DNA of 64,000 nucleotides from Thermococcus nautili. GTDB lineage: Archaea > Methanobacteriota_B > Thermococci > Thermococcales > Thermococcaceae. Shown here one piece after another: positions 55,499-63,525 of this stretch; the stretch's first letter is position 1; each line of letters begins with the position of its first letter. The stretch lies in NCBI RefSeq assembly GCF_000585495.1, contig NZ_CP007264.1, forward strand, positions 1,364,001-1,428,000, given 5' to 3'. A model generated the notes under the pieces. It saw only the letters and a program-made list of their open reading frames with translations, ran no database searches and was not told the DNA's origin. Position numbers and translations under genes: made by a program.

Positions 55499-56677
55499 TC
55501 ACAGCTTGGAGAGGGCCTCCTTCATTCTCTCCATAGCTTCGATGAGCTTGTCCTTCTCGGTCGCGTAGCTTATCCTGACCCATCCCTCGCCCTGCTTTCC
55601 GAACGCCGTTCCCGGAATGACCACGACGCGCGCGTTGTCGAGGAGCCAGTCCGCGAAGTCCTCGCTCGTCATATCGAGCTCGGGGTCAATCTTGACCCAT
55701 ATGTAGAACGCTCCCTTGGGCTTGAAGGGCTGCAGGTGGGGCATGTCGTTGAGGTACTTGAGGACGAGCTTCCTCCTCTCGTCGTAGACCTGCCTCATCC
55801 TCTCAACGGCTTCCCAGCTCCTCTTGTCGCGGAGTGCAGTTATGCCCGCAATCTGGACGAAGGACGTAACGTTACCGACGACGTAGGCGTGGAGCTTAAT
55901 CATATCCCTGATGACCTGCTTAGGGGCTATGGCGAATCCGAGGCGCCAGCCGGTCATGGCGAAGGTCTTCGAGAAGGAGTTCGCGAGAATCGTGTTGTCC
56001 GGAGCGTACTTAATCATCGGGTAGTGCTTTGCCCCCTCGTAGAGAAAGTGCTCATAGGGCTCGTCGCTGAGGATGTAGATGTTGTAATCCTGGGCTATGT
56101 CGGCTATGGCCTTGACGACGGACTTCTTCATAACGGCTCCGGTCGGGTTGTTGGGGTAGTTGATGACAATCATCCTCGTCCTCTTCGTTATCGCCTCGAC
56201 GAGTTCATCAGGGTTGAGGCGGAACTTGTGCTCCTCGCGGAGGGGAATCCTGATGATTCCGGCCTCGGCTATCTTGGCGTCCTCCACGTAGCAAACGAAG
56301 GCAGGGTCCGGGATGATAACGTCATCGCCCTGCTCAAGGATGCTCTGAAAGGCGAGGTAGGTAGCCTCGTAAGCGCCAGCGGTGACGAGGATGTTGTCAA
56401 TATCAACATCAACCTTGTAGAAGTCCTTGTAGTACTCCGCTATGGCCTCCCTAAACTCGGGAATACCCGCGTTGGGCGTGTAGTGAGTGTAGCCCTCGTC
56501 GAGGGCCCTCTTCGCGGCGTCCTTAATCACCTCGGGCGTGTCGAAATCGGGCTCGCCGATTCCGAGGGAGATAACGTTTTCCATCTTCGAGGCCTTCTCG
56601 AAGAGCTCCCTAATCTTCGAGCGCTGGATTATGTTTATCCTTCCGGCGAGGAAGTATTTTCTCTTCTTGTAGCGCAT
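55499..56677 (-). CDS. Fold-type I PLP aminotransferase (AspC family)
   Basis: A class I aminotransferase of 392 residues. The PLP lysine is in SFSKTFAMTGWR, with Asn (NYPNNPTG), Asp/Tyr (ILSDEPYEH) and the terminal Arg (VRISYATE) in place. It is close to thermococcal aspartate/aromatic aminotransferases; which amino acid it prefers cannot be read. A TATA box lies at about 56718-56727 (GATTTATATA on the minus strand). Confidence 0.88.
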   Translation of the reverse strand: MRYKKRKYFLAGRINIIQRSKIRELFEKASKMENVISLGIGEPDFDTPEVIKDAAKRALDEGYTHYTPNAGIPEFREAIAEYYKDFYKVDVDIDNILVTAGAYEATYLAFQSILEQGDDVIIPDPAFVCYVEDAKIAEAGIIRIPLREEHKFRLNPDELVEAITKRTRMIVINYPNNPTGAVMKKSVVKAIADIAQDYNIYILSDEPYEHFLYEGAKHYPMIKYAPDNTILANSFSKTFAMTGWRLGFAIAPKQVIRDMIKLHAYVVGNVTSFVQIAGITALRDKRSWEAVERMRQVYDERRKLVLKYLNDMPHLQPFKPKGAFYIWVKIDPELDMTSEDFADWLLDNARVVVIPGTAFGKQGEGWVRISYATEKDKLIEAMERMKEALSKL

Positions 56678-56765
56678 TCCTCATCCCCCCGGGCACTGCG
56701 GGGGTGTGAAAGGGGCGGTATATAAATCTATCCTTAACTGAACGTTGAAAAAAGGCCGGTTTTAC

Positions 56766-57173
56766 CTACAAAACTTCGACGAGAGCCGATTTTTCAAAAA
56801 AAGTTTTCGCGATTTCATCGGGACAGTCATCGAGGGGGAGCTCCTCCAGCCCCAGTTCCTCAAGAATCCTCCTCGCGTCATCCTCACTCCCAAAGACCAC
56901 CAGGAAGTTCTCACCCGGCTTTGCACCTACCTGTTTGATTGCGTCCTTAATCTGGAGCGTTCCGGCGAGGCGGAGGAGCAGTTCTCCACCAAGGGTCTTC
57001 GCGTGGTTGGTTCCCCGCTCAAATGCCCTCAGAGCGAGTATCGATGCGAAGGCAACGGCCTTCCAACAGCCAGTATTGACCAGCTGAACGTTTCCCCCAA
57101 GGTAAGGGATGACCTCCTCAACGTTTCGAACCGAGACCCTCGCAATGAAGACCCCATCCGTTACGCGAATCAC
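56766..57173 (-). CDS. cgi121: KEOPS complex subunit Cgi121
   Basis: This 135-residue protein has the Cgi121/TPRKB core (LALRAFERGTNHAKTLGGELLLRLAG and QIKDAIKQVGAKPG). It binds Bud32 in the KEOPS complex that makes threonylcarbamoyladenosine in tRNA, and in Archaea it recognises the CCA end of tRNA. The start is GTG 57173 beneath a TATA-like CTTTTAAGG (57207-57215). TrmO, which further modifies the same base, is encoded at 45754. Confidence 0.8.
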   Translation of the reverse strand: MIRVTDGVFIARVSVRNVEEVIPYLGGNVQLVNTGCWKAVAFASILALRAFERGTNHAKTLGGELLLRLAGTLQIKDAIKQVGAKPGENFLVVFGSEDDARRILEELGLEELPLDDCPDEIAKTFFEKSALVEVL

Positions 57174-57217
57174 TTCTGAACCACCGTCTTTTCGTTTAGA
57201 CCACTACCTTAAAAGGG

Positions 57218-57240
57218 TTTTTCAAAAAACTTTTGAAAAA
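57218..57240. repeat. Perfect inverted repeat upstream of cgi121
   Basis: TTTTTCAAAA, spacer AAC, TTTTGAAAAA: a 10-bp dyad adjoining the cgi121 TATA box and about 90 bases before the RHH-ftsZ transcript start. The dyad has the form of an operator for a dimeric regulator. Confidence 0.6.
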
Positions 57241-57274
57241 GATAATATAAGAATATTAACACAGAAGCACAAAG

Positions 57275-57282
57275 TATTTAAC
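57275..57282 (+). promoter_or_regulatory. TATA box of the RHH-ftsZ-segregation cluster
   Basis: TATTTAAC is centred about 26 bases before 57305. A seven-codon frame (ATG 57313 to TGA 57334-57336) lies between this start and the RHH gene and overlaps its ATG (ATGA). Confidence 0.55.
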
Positions 57283-57332
57283 TAATTAATCACTACCTAT
57301 CCCAGCGGCTCAATGGACGTGGTGGTGCAGGA

Positions 57333-57524
57333 ATGAGCAGGATGAGAATCATAAGTGTCCAACTTCCGCAGGGCCTCATAAACGCTATGGACCAGCTTGT
57401 TAAGAAGGGTGTCTATCCCAACAGAAGTGAAATCATCCGAGAGGCCATTCGCGAGCTTCTAAAAAAGGAACTGTACCGCCTTGAGACCGAAAACCGCTCA
57501 ACGCCTGACTACATTATAAAATAA
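57333..57524 (+). CDS. Ribbon-helix-helix (CopG-type) regulator before ftsZ
   Basis: A 63-residue RHH protein (RIISVQLPQGLINAMDQLVKKGVYPNRSEIIREAIRELL, in pieces) with the beta strand and two helices of CopG/MetJ-type DNA-binding dimers. GGTGG precedes ATG 57333. The position 66 bases before ftsZ suggests that it is co-transcribed with ftsZ and may regulate it or its own promoter. Confidence 0.82.
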   Translation: MSRMRIISVQLPQGLINAMDQLVKKGVYPNRSEIIREAIRELLKKELYRLETENRSTPDYIIK

Positions 57525-57590
57525 GCCGCTTGAATAAGGCCTAAAATAAGGAATAAAATCAGCTCACACTCAACGCTGGGGGTTGGGGCG

Positions 57591-58826
57591 ATGGTGTTTA
57601 AACTGCTTGAGCAGGCGGGAATAAAGATAGACCTCGACGACGAGCCAAAGAAGCCAAGGATGGAAGAGAGCCTCATGGAGGATGACGACGACCTGATAAA
57701 GATTGTTATAGTTGGTGTTGGTGGCTCCGGCAACAACACCATAACGCGCCTGTACGAGCTCGGCGTCCAGGGGGCGGAGCTCATAGCGATGAACACCGAC
57801 GCGCAGGCGCTGAAGCACGCGAAGGCCCATAAAAAACTCCTCCTCGGTAAGGAGATAACGCAGGGTAAGGGCTCCGGCGGAGACCCCGAGATAGGCTACC
57901 GCGCGGCCGAGGCGAGCGCCCACGAGATTGCCGAGACCATCGGCGACGCCGACCTCGTCTTCATAACCGCCGGAATGGGCAACGGAACCGGAACCGGTGC
58001 GGCACCTGTTGTGGCGAGGGTCATTAAGGAGCGCGCCAGGCACAACGGTAGGTTTAGGGAGCCCCTTGTCGTGAGCGTTGTAACGTTCCCGTTCAAGAAC
58101 GAGGGCAAGCTGAGGATTGAGAAGGCCAAGGCGGGAATAAAGGCGCTCCTCTACTACTCGGACACCGTTGTAATAATCGAGAACGACAAGCTCCTCCAGC
58201 TCGTTCCGAAGCTCCCAATAAACGCGGCCTTCCGCTTCGCCGACGAGATAATAGCCAGGATGGTCAAGGGCATAACCGAGACGATTAAGCTCCCGTCGAT
58301 GGTAAACATCGACTTCGCGGACGTTTACAGCGTCATGAAGAACGGTGGAGCGGCTTTGATTGGAATAGGCGAGAGCGATTCGAGCAACAGGGCCGTTGAT
58401 GCCGTCAAGAACGCCCTCCAGAACAAGCTCCTCGACGTCGAGTACGGAAGCGGTGAGAAGGCACTCGTCCACTTCACTGTCGGCCCGGACGTCAGCCTTG
58501 GCGAGATTAACGAGGCAATGAACATCGTCTACGAGAAGCTCGGCGAGAAGAGCGAAATCAAGTGGGGAGCAAGGATTGACGAGGACATGGGCAAGATGGT
58601 CAGGGCCATGGTGATAATGACCGGCGTCAAGAGCCCACACATTCTTGGAGGCGAAACGGCACTCCAGCTCGCACCAAAGGAGTCCCTCCTGCCCGCAAAG
58701 CCCAAGAAGACCTTTGAGTCCTTTGAGGACAAGCTCTACAAGACCATAGCCAGGAGGGAGGAACCGAAGGGCGGGCTTCCACCCTACGTGAGCAGGGTCC
58801 TTGACGACTTCGAGGACCTTTCCTGA
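57591..58826 (+). CDS. ftsZ: Cell-division tubulin homologue FtsZ
   Basis: The 411-residue FtsZ polymerises with GTP into the division ring. The tubulin signature GMGNGTGTG is at residues 128-136, the P-loop-like GVGGSGNN at 42-49, and the T7 loop [11 protein letters not shown] supplies the hydrolytic Asp. It has an acidic N-terminal extension (1-35) and a C-terminal tail ([11 protein letters not shown] and [14 protein letters not shown]) that could dock partners such as SepF. GGGGGTTGGGGCG precedes ATG 57591. A ParA-type ATPase gene follows after 27 bases. Confidence 0.95.
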   Translation: MVFKLLEQAGIKIDLDDEPKKPRMEESLMEDDDDLIKIVIVGVGGSGNNTITRLYELGVQGAELIAMNTDAQALKHAKAHKKLLLGKEITQGKGSGGDPEIGYRAAEASAHEIAETIGDADLVFITAGMGNGTGTGAAPVVARVIKERARHNGRFREPLVVSVVTFPFKNEGKLRIEKAKAGIKALLYYSDTVVIIENDKLLQLVPKLPINAAFRFADEIIARMVKGITETIKLPSMVNIDFADVYSVMKNGGAALIGIGESDSSNRAVDAVKNALQNKLLDVEYGSGEKALVHFTVGPDVSLGEINEAMNIVYEKLGEKSEIKWGARIDEDMGKMVRAMVIMTGVKSPHILGGETALQLAPKESLLPAKPKKTFESFEDKLYKTIARREEPKGGLPPYVSRVLDDFEDLS

Positions 58827-58853
58827 CTCTTTTAACTCATTCGGGTGAAAACC

Positions 58854-59624
58854 ATGGCAGTGGTAATCAGCGTTGCCAATCAGAAGGGGGGAGTCGGGAA
58901 GACAACCCTGACGATGAACCTCGGCTACGCACTGGCCGATATGGGAAAACGCGTCCTGCTCGTTGATGTTGACCCGCAGTTCAACCTGACCTTTGGTTTA
59001 ATCGGAATGAGGGTTCTCGACTACGCCGAAAGGCACGTCGGAACGCTGATGACGAGGGAGAGCGAAATTGATGAGAGCCTGATAAGCGTCCGGGAGAACC
59101 TCGACCTCATTCCGAGCCACCTAAACCTCTCGGCCAAGGAAATCGAGATAATCAACGCCTACAACCGCGAGAGGAGGCTTGAGAAGGCCCTACTACCGGT
59201 TCTGCCGGACTACGACTACGTTCTAATAGACAACCCGCCGAGCATGGGAATCTTCCTCGTCAACTCGCTCACCGCTTCCGACTACGTGCTCATCCCGCTC
59301 GAGCTCAGCTACTTCGGTGTCATAGGAATGCAGCTCATGTTCAACCTCATGAGGATGATTCGCGAGGAGACCAACGAGAATCTCAAACTGCTCGGACTGG
59401 TTCCCAACAAGTTCACCAAGCAGACCAAGGTTCCGAAGCTCCGCCTCAAGGAGCTCAAGGAGACCTACCCGGACGCACCGATACTCACGACGATTCCAAA
59501 GGCAATAGCCCTTGAGAAGGCCCAGAGTGAAGGTAAGAGCATATTCGAGTTCGACGGCAAGAGTCGCGCCGCGAAGGCCTTCCTAAAGCTCGCGAAAGAG
59601 GTGGTTGAGATTGCCGAGGGATAA
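58854..59624 (+). CDS. ParA/Soj (SegA-like) segregation ATPase
   Basis: A 256-residue ParA-family ATPase with a canonical deviant Walker A KGGVGKTT (Lys11 to Thr18), LLVDVDPQFN and a Walker B-like VLIDNPPSMG. Such proteins coat the nucleoid and move DNA with a DNA-binding partner. ATG 58854 follows GGGTGA; a GTG at 58845 is also in frame. The partner gene (basic plus RHH) overlaps its end by 14 bases, which gives a segAB/parAB-like pair directly behind ftsZ. Confidence 0.87.
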   Translation: MAVVISVANQKGGVGKTTLTMNLGYALADMGKRVLLVDVDPQFNLTFGLIGMRVLDYAERHVGTLMTRESEIDESLISVRENLDLIPSHLNLSAKEIEIINAYNRERRLEKALLPVLPDYDYVLIDNPPSMGIFLVNSLTASDYVLIPLELSYFGVIGMQLMFNLMRMIREETNENLKLLGLVPNKFTKQTKVPKLRLKELKETYPDAPILTTIPKAIALEKAQSEGKSIFEFDGKSRAAKAFLKLAKEVVEIAEG

Positions 59625-59937
59625 AATTCCAAAGCTCTTTGACGGCTCGATAGACGAGCTCACGAAGCCGACGAAGCCGAAGCCCAAGAAGGAGCGCAAC
59701 CTGAAGAAGGAGAAGATGCAGAAGACCCTTTACGTCAGCAGGGACATGAACATGAAGCTCATCCAGCTCTACGCCGAGGAAGGGAGGAGGCAGAGCGCCA
59801 TCGTTGAAGATGCTGTCAACCTCTACTACTACCTCCGCCTTGCCCTTGGGGAGAAGAAGTTCGAGGAGCTTTTAAGCGCCGTGAAGAGGGAGGACCCCGA
59901 GTTCCTTCGTGATTACATCTCAAAACTGAGACCCTGA
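59611..59937 (+). CDS. SegB-like DNA-binding partner of the ParA ATPase
   Basis: The product has about 108 residues. A Lys/Pro/Glu-rich N-terminal tail (10-38) is followed by a ribbon-helix-helix-like domain (MQKTLYVSRDMNMKLIQLYAEEGRRQSAIVEDAVNLYYYLR, in pieces) and a helical end. That matches the build of archaeal SegB, in which the tail stimulates the ParA partner and the RHH part binds centromere sites. I chose TTG 59611, with GAGGTGG 6 bases upstream; TTG 59605 is possible. Confidence 0.75.
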   Translation: MPRDKIPKLFDGSIDELTKPTKPKPKKERNLKKEKMQKTLYVSRDMNMKLIQLYAEEGRRQSAIVEDAVNLYYYLRLALGEKKFEELLSAVKREDPEFLRDYISKLRP

Positions 59938-59994
59938 ACTCAGGGCCCCACCCCGGGTGAGGTTAAATCAGGGCAAATAAAATAAGCCCTCAAA

Positions 59995-60447
59995 TCATTC
60001 GCAGAACTCCTCGACTATTCTCCTTATTATCTTGCTCGTCTTCGCCCGGTCGCTCTTGTAGAGGTAGGGAACTCGTATTACCTCAGCGTTTATGCCGTGC
60101 TTCCTCAGCTCCTCCTTGAGCTTCTCGCAGTTGAAGTTCTGGTCCGGGCCGATTGCTATAACGTCCGGGTCTATGCGCTTCACGAGCTCGAAGTCTATCC
60201 CGCCGGGCGAGCCGATGTAAACCTCGTCCACGTATTTTATCGCCCTCAGCAGTTCAGCCCTGTCCTCGGCCGGGTTTATCGGGTTCCTCCGCTTGTTTCT
60301 CCTGACGGTCTCGTCGTGGGCTACTATGACTATAAGCTCATCGCCCAGCTCTTTCGCCTGCTTCAAAAAGTGTATATGACCGACGTGGAGGATATCAAAG
60401 ACTCCACCGGCTAAAACGCGGATTCTCCGGCCTTTAGATTCCCCCAT
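59995..60447 (-). CDS. ribL: Archaeal FAD synthetase
   Basis: A 150-residue nucleotidyltransferase with the HIGH motif HVGH (21-24) and the second motif SKIIRRI near the end. It transfers AMP to FMN to make FAD, as in Methanocaldococcus RibL. The conserved C-terminal cysteines (NFNCEKL, EFCE), which confer redox sensitivity in that enzyme, are present. It is the last gene of a minus-strand run with the PUA protein and pyrF. Confidence 0.87.
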   Translation of the reverse strand: MGESKGRRIRVLAGGVFDILHVGHIHFLKQAKELGDELIVIVAHDETVRRNKRRNPINPAEDRAELLRAIKYVDEVYIGSPGGIDFELVKRIDPDVIAIGPDQNFNCEKLKEELRKHGINAEVIRVPYLYKSDRAKTSKIIRRIVEEFCE

Positions 60448-60448
60448 C

Positions 60449-60967
60449 TCATCCCACCGTGACGTTCCAGATTTTATCCTTGGCGTGGTGGATGTTCTTC
60501 ACTGCCTTCCCCTTGGGCTTCTCCTTCATCGCCTTACCGCTCATGAGGGCTATGCCTATCGCGAGTGGCCTTCCGTACTGCTCTTCAACCACGAAGACGA
60601 AGTCGCCTTCCCGGATGTTCTCATCGGCGTCAACTATGCCCGCGGCCATGACATCGGCGCCGTTGATGATGTATGGAACCGCCCCTTCGTCAACGACAAC
60701 GCGCCTCGGCCACTTCCTCAAGTCCTCCTCGTTGGACAGCTCGTAGAGCGCTATGACAAGCGGGAAAATCAGGCCCTTTCTCCGTATGAAGAAGGGCTTT
60801 CCGTTGACGAGGAGGATTTCGGTGGTCTTGTCGAACTCGGCGACCTCAACGCGGTCCTTCTTGCTCAGCATCTTCTCGGCTATCTCCTCGCCGAAAATCT
60901 CGGCCATCTCGCGGATTATGGCCTTTACCTCCTTCTTGCTGAGGGGATGCTTGACCTTCAGCTCCAC
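60449..60967 (-). CDS. PUA-domain RNA-binding protein (MCT-1/DUF1947-like)
   Basis: The 172-residue protein has an N-terminal alpha/beta pre-PUA domain (1-85) and a C-terminal PUA domain ([41 protein letters not shown] in pieces). It resembles archaeal homologues of MCT-1/eIF2D-type factors that bind tRNA or the small ribosomal subunit. It overlaps pyrF by 10 bases and adjoins ribL, and is probably co-transcribed. Confidence 0.8.
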   Translation of the reverse strand: MELKVKHPLSKKEVKAIIREMAEIFGEEIAEKMLSKKDRVEVAEFDKTTEILLVNGKPFFIRRKGLIFPLVIALYELSNEEDLRKWPRRVVVDEGAVPYIINGADVMAAGIVDADENIREGDFVFVVEEQYGRPLAIGIALMSGKAMKEKPKGKAVKNIHHAKDKIWNVTVG

Positions 60968-61599
60968 GCTCTCACCTCCTCGTAAATCTGTCTCGCGCTC
61001 TCCCTCGGGTTATCGCTCGCGTAAATCGAACGGCCCACGATGATGTAGTCGGCACCGGCCTTTAAAACCTCGCCCGCCTTTCCACCCTGCGCCCCGACTC
61101 CGGGGGTTAGGATTTTGATTCCCGGCTTGAGCTTTGAACGGATGTAGGCTACCCTCTCTGGCCTCGTGGCCGGAGCTATGACCCCAAAGGGCTCGAGCCG
61201 GTTGGCGAGCTCTATTAACCTATCCGTCACGGGCTGTATGAACTCCCTCGCCCCCGGATGGCTCATCTCGACGACGATTATCGTCTTCCCGAGCTCCATA
61301 ACCGCCTCAACGCTGTCGCTCCCGACGAAGCCGTGCGCTATGATGTAATCCGCCCCCGCTTCGAAAACCTTCCCCGCTATCAGCCGGTTGGTGTTGGGAA
61401 TGTCCGCGAGCTTGAGGTCGGCTATGACCGGAAGACCGGTCTCCTCCTTGAGTTCGGGGATTATGTCCAGCCCGGAACCGATGATGAGGGGCCAGTTCAC
61501 CTTAATCGCCCAGAGGTAGTCCGCCGTTTCGCGGGCTATCTCAAGGGCCCTCTCGCGCTCGTAGACGTCAAGGGCAAGGATAAGCCTGCTCTCGGCCAT
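60958..61599 (-). CDS. pyrF: Orotidine 5'-phosphate decarboxylase
   Basis: The 213-residue TIM-barrel enzyme makes UMP. The catalytic tetrad is visible as Lys33 (IKVNWP) and Asp61-Lys63-Asp66 in DLKLADIPNT. The phosphate-binding end (VGRSIYASDNPRESA) is complete. GAGGTGAG precedes ATG 61599. Confidence 0.94.
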   Translation of the reverse strand: MAESRLILALDVYERERALEIARETADYLWAIKVNWPLIIGSGLDIIPELKEETGLPVIADLKLADIPNTNRLIAGKVFEAGADYIIAHGFVGSDSVEAVMELGKTIIVVEMSHPGAREFIQPVTDRLIELANRLEPFGVIAPATRPERVAYIRSKLKPGIKILTPGVGAQGGKAGEVLKAGADYIIVGRSIYASDNPRESARQIYEEVRAWS

Positions 61600-61603
61600 C
61601 GAC

Positions 61604-62197
61604 TCACCTCACGAGGGACTTTATCTCATCGGGAACGTCCTTGAGGAAAACCGCCACGTGATAGGCGCTCTTCATGGCGTCGGCCGGGTTCTCGGCCCAG
61701 GTAACGACGACCATGTCTCCATCATCAGGCCCAAGAACGGAGAGCTTCTCCGCCAGCTCAGGCATGGTCTCCCGCAGGGGCCTGCCGTCCTCCGGAAAAA
61801 CTACCTCCCCGTTTTTAACGACGAGAATCATCGCACCCTTGGCGAAGAACCTTATTGCCTCATCGCGAAGCTCGATGCTCTTGAACTCAGGAGGTTTCCT
61901 GACGATTAGGGCGTAGGCCGGAAAGCCCTCAACCCTTCCAACCGCGTGAACCTCCGAAAAGGCCCAGGAAAGCCTCTCAACGAGCTCTCTGCCTTTCTCA
62001 CTGAGGGCGTGGCCCCTCTGGGAGGACTCTATGAGCTCCATCCTTGAGAGCTTTCTCAAAAGCGTTCTAACGCTCCCCTCTCCGATGCCAAGGAGCTCTG
62101 AAATCGTCTTTCTTCCGACGGGATTCTTCATCAGGAACAGAACCGCAACCGCGTCTTCAATCGTGAACTCAGGATACGCTCCCCTCTTCCAGCTCAT
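61604..62197 (-). CDS. Winged-helix DUF4443 transcription regulator
   Basis: A 197-residue protein with an N-terminal winged helix-turn-helix (about 12-70, GRKTISELLGIGEGSVRTLLRKLSRMELIESSQRGHALSEKG in pieces). The C-terminal ligand-type domain is known as DUF4443 in Thermococcales. The frame extends upstream into the ino1 end, but ATG 62197 (MSWKRGAYPEF) with GGTGGGTGAGA upstream is the natural start. It may regulate the neighbouring pyrF unit; that is unproven. Confidence 0.82.
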   Translation of the reverse strand: MSWKRGAYPEFTIEDAVAVLFLMKNPVGRKTISELLGIGEGSVRTLLRKLSRMELIESSQRGHALSEKGRELVERLSWAFSEVHAVGRVEGFPAYALIVRKPPEFKSIELRDEAIRFFAKGAMILVVKNGEVVFPEDGRPLRETMPELAEKLSVLGPDDGDMVVVTWAENPADAMKSAYHVAVFLKDVPDEIKSLVR

Positions 62198-62243
62198 TCT
62201 CACCCACCGAGAAAAGTAGGAAAAGGGAGTTAAAAGCTTGCCG

Positions 62244-63392
62244 TCAGAGCCACTTGGGCTGGAGTCCGGCCCACATGCGCATCTTCTCGTGGGCAATGAT
62301 GCGCGGGATGTTGTGCATCTCCTTCGGTCCCGGGTTCTTCATGTAGAAGGCGTTGACCTCGTAAACCGTTCCGAAGGCCTTCTTCTCGACGGCAATCTTT
62401 CCAAGCCTGACGAGGTCGACGAGCAGACCTGCCAGAGCCGGGCTGTCGTTTATCCTTCCAGTTATGACGAGCTCGTCGTGGGCGCCGTTGAAGCTGACGT
62501 ACTCGATGTGCATGGCGATGAACTTCTTGTCGCCGAGGGGTTCGAGGAAGCCGGTCGGCTTGATGTAGTGCGGGGCGTCGTAGCCGAGGAGGTCTTTGAC
62601 GATGGAGCTCTTGGTGAACTCCTTGCTCTTGTTGCGCTCCTTGTCGGTGAGAGCCAGGAAGTCCTGGTTTCCGCCGATGTTGAACTGAGCTATATCGAGG
62701 ACGTAGCGGTTCCTCTGGGCGAGGTGCGCGAGGACGTCAGCCGTCAGCGGGGTGGCGCCGGTGGCTCCGTCGTCGCCGAAGATAACGAGGTTGCTCTCCT
62801 TCGCGAGCTCGACGAAGGCCGGGTCGTTGGCTATAAGCGTTGGAATCGCGTTGACGAAGGCCGCACCGCCGACCTCCTTGGCGTACTTGGCGGCCGCGTA
62901 GGCGTAGACCTGGGTAGCTGTGAGCCTGTCCTTCCTGTCCTCGGCGATGGCCTTCTCAAGCTCCTCCTTCTTCTCGAAGGGAACGAAGGCCTCGGTGGTG
63001 CAGACGTTGACGAAAACCTCTGCCTTGAGCTCCTTCCACTCGTTGACGAGGTGCTCGACAGCCTCGCTGAGGGTCATCTCGTCGTCGAGACCGGTAGCCT
63101 CGAGCGGGAGGTTCCTGAGGCTTCCGAGGTGTATTCCCTTTCTGACGGTGATGCCCTTGAGGCTCTCCGGGGCCTCCGGGTCGTAGGCCTTGACGACCTC
63201 GTGGAGGTCCTTGCCGACCTTGGCCTTGTCAACGTCGTAGGAACCGACGATTTCGATATCCTTAATCTTAATCGGGAGCTCGTCCGCCAGCGGGACGCCG
63301 TAGGGCTCGAGCTTTCCGGCCTTTACCTTCTCAAGACCGCTCGCGAATATGCTTGCAACGTAACCCTGGCCGAGTATAACAACCCTGACCAT
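62244..63392 (-). CDS. ino1: myo-inositol-1-phosphate synthase
   Basis: A 382-residue NAD enzyme that turns glucose 6-phosphate into inositol 1-phosphate. In Thermococcales the product feeds inositol phospholipids and the thermoprotectant di-myo-inositol phosphate. The NAD motif GQGYVAS is at the N terminus; conserved segments FGDDGATGATPLTADVLAHLAQ-type (in pieces) and FIAMHIEYVSFNGAHDE are present. GGAGGTGGG precedes ATG 63392. The TATA box lies at 63436-63443, only about 40 bases from the transposon end. Confidence 0.92.
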   Translation of the reverse strand: MVRVVILGQGYVASIFASGLEKVKAGKLEPYGVPLADELPIKIKDIEIVGSYDVDKAKVGKDLHEVVKAYDPEAPESLKGITVRKGIHLGSLRNLPLEATGLDDEMTLSEAVEHLVNEWKELKAEVFVNVCTTEAFVPFEKKEELEKAIAEDRKDRLTATQVYAYAAAKYAKEVGGAAFVNAIPTLIANDPAFVELAKESNLVIFGDDGATGATPLTADVLAHLAQRNRYVLDIAQFNIGGNQDFLALTDKERNKSKEFTKSSIVKDLLGYDAPHYIKPTGFLEPLGDKKFIAMHIEYVSFNGAHDELVITGRINDSPALAGLLVDLVRLGKIAVEKKAFGTVYEVNAFYMKNPGPKEMHNIPRIIAHEKMRMWAGLQPKWL

Positions 63393-63435
63393 TTCACCCA
63401 CCTCCTTTTCGTTGTTCTCAAATATTTTACAGTGG

Positions 63436-63443
63436 TTAAATAG
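63436..63443 (-). promoter_or_regulatory. TATA box of ino1
   Basis: CTATTTAA on the minus strand is centred about 26 bases before a start near 63413, leaving a 21-base leader that contains GGAGGTGG. Confidence 0.6.
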
Positions 63444-63481
63444 TTTTTGGTCGCGAAACCTTTCTGGATATGAGCTGACCT

Positions 63482-63525
63482 CCTCCCCGCTCTGGAGGGT
63501 TAATCCCTCACTAATGACGGGGAGG
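63482..63525 (-). mobile_element. Right-end hairpin of an IS200/IS605-type element
   Basis: CCTCCCCG (63482-63489) and CGGGGAGG (63518-63525) form an 8-bp stem enclosing a second hairpin GAGGG-TTAAT-CCCTC (63495-63509). The tnpB stop codon (63500-63502) lies in the inner loop. IS605-type elements end in such subterminal hairpins without terminal inverted repeats, and the guide (omega) RNA of TnpB is made from this region. The exact transposon end was not determined. Confidence 0.55.

Noticed and set aside
55286-56725. 479-codon open frame on the plus strand
   Set aside because: It is antisense to the GDT1-like gene and the aminotransferase, both with clear motifs; no family resemblance.
57570-58640. 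356-codon open frame on the minus strand
   Set aside because: It is a shadow of ftsZ.
62238-63443. 401-codon open frame on the plus strand
   Set aside because: It mirrors ino1 codon for codon and has no recognisable domain.
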